Origin: JBAYDV01 sp041668045 | Lineage (GTDB): Bacteria; Bacteroidota; Bacteroidia; Bacteroidales; UBA932 | Direction: 5' to 3' | Assembly: GCA_041668045.1 (NCBI GenBank) | Contig: JBAYDV010000049.1 | Location: 1 to 14,713, forward strand | DNA length: 14,713 nt | Shown here: in pieces, positions 14,413 through 14,713 of the stretch | Position numbering within the stretch: position 1 is the first letter of the stretch | Layout: every line of letters begins with the position of its first letter | The notes under the pieces: model-generated | What the model was told of the DNA's origin: nothing | Seen by the model: the letters and a program-made list of their open reading frames with translations, nothing else | The model's database searches: none | Program-made: the position numbers and the translations under genes

Positions 14413-14667
14413 ATGTTAACAGTATTAGTACAAATTTTAGTAGCTAACGCATTCGTAGCAAAATTTGGAGCAGCGATTGGAGCTGGTATAGCAGTAATAG
14501 GAGCAGGCATAGGAATTGGTAAAATCGGATCAGAGGCTATGAACGGCATAGCACGTCAACCAGAAGCTGCCAATGATATAAGAACTAATTTGATTATATC
14601 TGCAGCTTTGATAGAGGGAGTATCCCTTATCGCACTAGTTGTTTGTTTATTAGTATTATTTGTATAA
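14413..14667 (+). CDS. atpE: F-type ATP synthase subunit c
   Basis: This is an 84-residue hairpin of two transmembrane helices. The first carries the glycine-zipper pattern GAAIGAGIAVIGAGIGIG (19-36). The polar loop is ARQPEA (47-52) and the ion-binding carboxylate is Glu68 in AALIEGVSL. The residue after the glutamate is Gly rather than Ser/Thr, and no glutamine matching the sodium-binding motif is seen in helix 1. This points to proton coupling (inference). The c-ring turns with proton flow past subunit a. It is the fourth gene of the operon, with atpF 6 bp downstream. Confidence 0.96.
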   Translation: MLTVLVQILVANAFVAKFGAAIGAGIAVIGAGIGIGKIGSEAMNGIARQPEAANDIRTNLIISAALIEGVSLIALVVCLLVLFV

Positions 14668-14673
14668 CTGAAT

Positions 14674-14713
14674 ATGGGCTTATTAATTCCTGAAAGTGGC
14701 TTATTATTCTGGA
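14674..14713 (+). CDS. atpF: F-type ATP synthase subunit b (first 13 codons only)
   Basis: An ATG six bases after the atpE stop opens a frame reading MGLLIPESGLLFW, the typical start of Bacteroidota subunit b, before the window ends. Subunit b forms the peripheral stalk. Gene order (c then b) supports the call despite the short length. Confidence 0.85.
   Translation, partial: MGLLIPESGLLFW

Noticed and set aside
1..14713. Mobile element, CRISPR array, tRNA or rRNA
   Set aside because: No transposase, integrase, regularly spaced repeats or tRNA/rRNA-like segments were seen on either strand.

Overview
The window looks like core chromosome of a low-GC Bacteroidota, most likely order Bacteroidales. 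Three things support this. Promoter elements match the Bacteroidota consensus (TTTG, then about 20 bp, then TAnnTTTG); the clearest case is upstream of lepA. The ATP synthase genes run atpD-atpC-atpB-atpE-atpF, with a very short epsilon subunit and an exported-looking N-terminal extension on subunit a. The envelope genes (LptE, KdsB, OmpA-type proteins, LolD) are of Bacteroidales type. Genus cannot be fixed from this sequence alone. No tRNA, rRNA, CRISPR array, insertion sequence or phage gene is visible.

Layout. (1) 1-1890, minus strand: an apparent operon of an ECF sigma factor, a one-TM acidic protein in the anti-sigma position, a periplasmic Spy/CpxP-like protein, and the start of a LolD-type ABC ATPase that runs off the left edge. 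(2) 1891-2081: a divergent intergenic region with clustered palindromes and the lepA promoter. (3) 2082-3869, plus: lepA. (4) 4097-5296, plus: an OmpA-family outer-membrane protein with its own terminator. (5) 5351-5604: a non-coding stretch of unusual composition with degenerate repeats, lying between two convergent terminators. (6) 5607-8627, minus: a sigma-54-type AAA+ regulator, lptE, an acidic protein with a TPR-like C-terminus, secG and a terminator, all nearly contiguous or overlapping. (7) 8727-9473, plus: kdsB, divergent from (6) across 99 bp. (8) 9590-11260, plus: a lipoprotein with an OmpA-like segment and probable C-terminal helical repeats, followed by a strong terminator. (9) 11424-14713, plus: the ATP synthase operon, cut off in atpF at the right edge.

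The common theme is envelope biogenesis and stress: sigma factor signalling, lipoprotein release (LolD), LPS core synthesis (KdsB), LPS export (LptE), protein secretion (SecG) and two OmpA-type proteins, next to the housekeeping genes lepA and atp. I found no clearly new multi-gene system. The best candidates for undescribed biology are the repeat-bearing intergenic stretch at 5351-5604, the unnamed gene between lptE and secG, the receiver-less sigma-54 regulator together with a sigma-54-like promoter match upstream of atpD, and the palindrome cluster between the sigma factor gene and lepA.
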